From Pseudomonas sp. LS.1a (lineage in GTDB: Bacteria > Pseudomonadota > Gammaproteobacteria > Pseudomonadales > Pseudomonadaceae), in contig NZ_CP092827.1 of assembly GCF_022533585.1 (NCBI RefSeq), positions 4,318,001-4,382,000 on the forward strand: a stretch of 64,000 nt of DNA, given 5' to 3'. The position numbers were made by a program, and so were the translations under genes. Shown here piece after piece: positions 62,704-64,000 of this stretch (its first letter is position 1; the number at the start of each line of letters is the position of its first letter). The notes beneath the pieces were generated by a model. It was not told the origin of the DNA and searched no databases. It was given only the letters and a program-made list of their open reading frames with translations.

Positions 62704-63378
62704 TCAAAAGTATCGCGTCGGGTCTGCGACACCGGCTGCCTTGAAGCCGTCGGCACGCAGGCGGCAGCTGTCGCATTTGCCGCAGGCACGCCCGTCATCG
62801 TCGGCCTGGTAGCAGGAAACGGTCAGGCTGTAGTCCACGCCGCGGGCCATGCCGGCCTGTACGATCTGCGCCTTGCTCATGTTCTGCAGCGGCGCCTGGA
62901 TGCGGAAGCCCCGCCCTTCGACACCGGCCTTGGTCGCCAGGTTGGCCATGCGCTCGAAGGCTTCGACGAACTCGGGGCGGCAATCGGGGTAGCCGGAGTA
63001 ATCCACGGCATTGACGCCAATGAAGATGTCACGGGCATCCAGTACTTCTGCCCAGCCCAGGGCCAGGGACAGGAACACGGTGTTGCGCGCCGGCACGTAG
63101 GTGACCGGGATGCCTTCACCCGGGGTTTCAGGCACGTCGATACTGCTGTCGGTCAATGCCGAGCCGCCGATACCGTTCAGGTTCAGGCCAATCACCTTGT
63201 GCTCGACCACACCCAGGTCGCGGGCAACGCGGGCAGCGGCGTTCAGTTCGGCGCGGTGGCGCTGGCCGTAGTCGAAACTCATGGTGTAGCAGCTGTAGCC
63301 TTCGGCCTTGGCCATGGCGACCACGGTGGCCGAGTCCAGGCCGCCGGACAACAGGATGACTGCGCGTTTGTCGGTCAT
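62704..63378 (-). CDS. queC: 7-Cyano-7-deazaguanine synthase
   Basis: A 224-residue ATP-dependent enzyme forming preQ0 from 7-carboxy-7-deazaguanine in queuosine synthesis. The PP-loop SGGLDSAT (residues 11-18) and the C-terminal zinc cysteines in [19 protein letters not shown] are complete. GAGGAG precedes the ATG at 63378. It is 17 nt behind queE. Confidence 0.95.
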   Translation of the reverse strand: MTDKRAVILLSGGLDSATVVAMAKAEGYSCYTMSFDYGQRHRAELNAAARVARDLGVVEHKVIGLNLNGIGGSALTDSSIDVPETPGEGIPVTYVPARNTVFLSLALGWAEVLDARDIFIGVNAVDYSGYPDCRPEFVEAFERMANLATKAGVEGRGFRIQAPLQNMSKAQIVQAGMARGVDYSLTVSCYQADDDGRACGKCDSCRLRADGFKAAGVADPTRYF

Positions 63379-63395
63379 GTGTGCTTGCTCCTCAA

Positions 63396-64000
63396 TCAAC
63401 GTCCGGGTTCGTCGTTCCACAGCAGCTTGTGCAGCTGCAGCTGGAAGCGTACGGGCAGGTTGTCGGCGACGATCCAGTCCGCCAGGTCGCTGGCGTTCAC
63501 CTGGTGGTGGCTGGGCGAGAACAACACCTCGCCGGCACGCTCGGCCAGGTTGTACTGGATCAGCTTGGAGACCGCCCAGTCGTAGTCCTCACGGGAACAG
63601 ATGACAAACTTGACCTGGTCGTTGCGGGTCAGCTGCTCGATGTTCTCGTAGCGGTTACGGTGCGACTCTTCGGAGCCTGGGGTCTTCAGGTCGACCACGC
63701 GGCTGACGCGGGTGTCGGTGCCGGCAATATCCAGCGCGCCGCTGGTCTCCAGCGACACCTTGTAACCGGCGTCACACAGGCGCTGCAACAGCGGCAAGGC
63801 ATTGGGCTGGGCCAATGGCTCGCCACCGGTGACGCAGACGTAGCGCGGCTTGAAGCCGGCGACCTGCTCAAGGATCGAATCGAGGGTGCGAAGGGTACCG
63901 CCACTGAAGGCATAGGCACTGTCGCAGTACTGGCAGCGCAGGGGGCAACCGGTGAGGCGCACGAATACCGTGGGCAACCCGGCCGTTCGCGTTTCACCCT
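63396..64000 (-). CDS. queE: 7-Carboxy-7-deazaguanine synthase (5' end outside the window)
   Basis: Radical-SAM enzyme making 7-carboxy-7-deazaguanine, the step before QueC. The frame stays open to the window edge, reading [20 protein letters not shown] before the cluster motif CPLRCQYC. The N-terminal 15-20 residues are therefore outside, and a TTG at 63977 is not the start. [15 protein letters not shown] and the C-terminal [15 protein letters not shown] are family features. Confidence 0.94.
   Translation of the reverse strand, partial: GETRTAGLPTVFVRLTGCPLRCQYCDSAYAFSGGTLRTLDSILEQVAGFKPRYVCVTGGEPLAQPNALPLLQRLCDAGYKVSLETSGALDIAGTDTRVSRVVDLKTPGSEESHRNRYENIEQLTRNDQVKFVICSREDYDWAVSKLIQYNLAERAGEVLFSPSHHQVNASDLADWIVADNLPVRFQLQLHKLLWNDEPGR

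Noticed and set aside
63396..63977. queE starting with TTG at 63977
   Set aside because: The frame continues upstream with family-like residues ([11 protein letters not shown]) to the window edge, so the start is outside.

Overview
The window reads as a chromosomal segment of a Pseudomonas putida-group bacterium. It is GC-rich with strong GC3 bias and mostly AGGAG-type ribosome sites. About twenty copies of the 35-bp REP repeat typical of P. putida lie between genes. Gene content and order (xenA beside a hydroxyproline cluster, mqo, purC, bamC, dapA, gcvR/bcp, nadA, a McpU-type chemoreceptor, queC/queE) match what I recall of that group. I see no phage, insertion sequence, integrase or CRISPR array; this is core and near-core genome.

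Layout. 0-5.8 kb: LpxO-type lipid A hydroxylase, cysK, a DUF748 protein, and a MoxR ATPase/VWA pair. 5.9-10.7 kb: an operon of an MFS transporter and the three 5-oxoprolinase subunits (pxpA, pxpB, pxpC), with a divergent LysR gene. 10.8-19.3 kb: a three-gene DUF2937/YafJ/membrane-protein operon, oligopeptidase B, an HNH protein, a SPOUT methylase, an M61-like secreted protein without zinc ligands, YcgN, and a nitroreductase. 19.4-26.3 kb: rnd-ycgL-dehydrogenase operon, EptA, a CHMI-type isomerase, a DUF465 protein, and a cystathionine-lyase-type enzyme divergent from an Lrp regulator.

26.4-32.7 kb is a molybdenum island: an FdhF/YdeP-type molybdopterin oxidoreductase, moaA, a bestrophin-like channel, moaB and a LysR regulator. 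A similar sequence block of about 29 bp, joined to a similar -35/-10 arrangement, sits 53-58 nt before the starts of the oxidoreductase, moaA and moaB. I infer one regulon run by the LysR protein; this is the strongest unexplained signal here.

32.7-40.4 kb: a trans-4-hydroxy-L-proline catabolic cluster (AraC/PAS regulator, permease, epimerase, deaminase, semialdehyde dehydrogenase, D-hydroxyproline dehydrogenase) leading to 2-oxoglutarate. 40.5-46.3 kb: xenA/arsR with a perfect palindrome between them, mqo with a signal-peptide-like N-terminus, a small lipoprotein, a LysE exporter, two small DUF proteins and tRNA-Ser(CGA). 46.4-57.2 kb: dapA-bamC-MBL-purC operon, gcvR-bcp, an AI-2E-family permease, a TusA-like protein, a BepA-like protease, nadA and a DUF945 protein. 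57.5-64 kb: an APC permease preceded by a 30-codon upstream ORF, a McpU-like chemoreceptor, a CDF-like protein lacking usual metal ligands, tRNA-Lys(TTT), queC and the 5'-truncated queE.

Start codons were re-chosen by ribosome site and family alignment from memory; no database search was possible.
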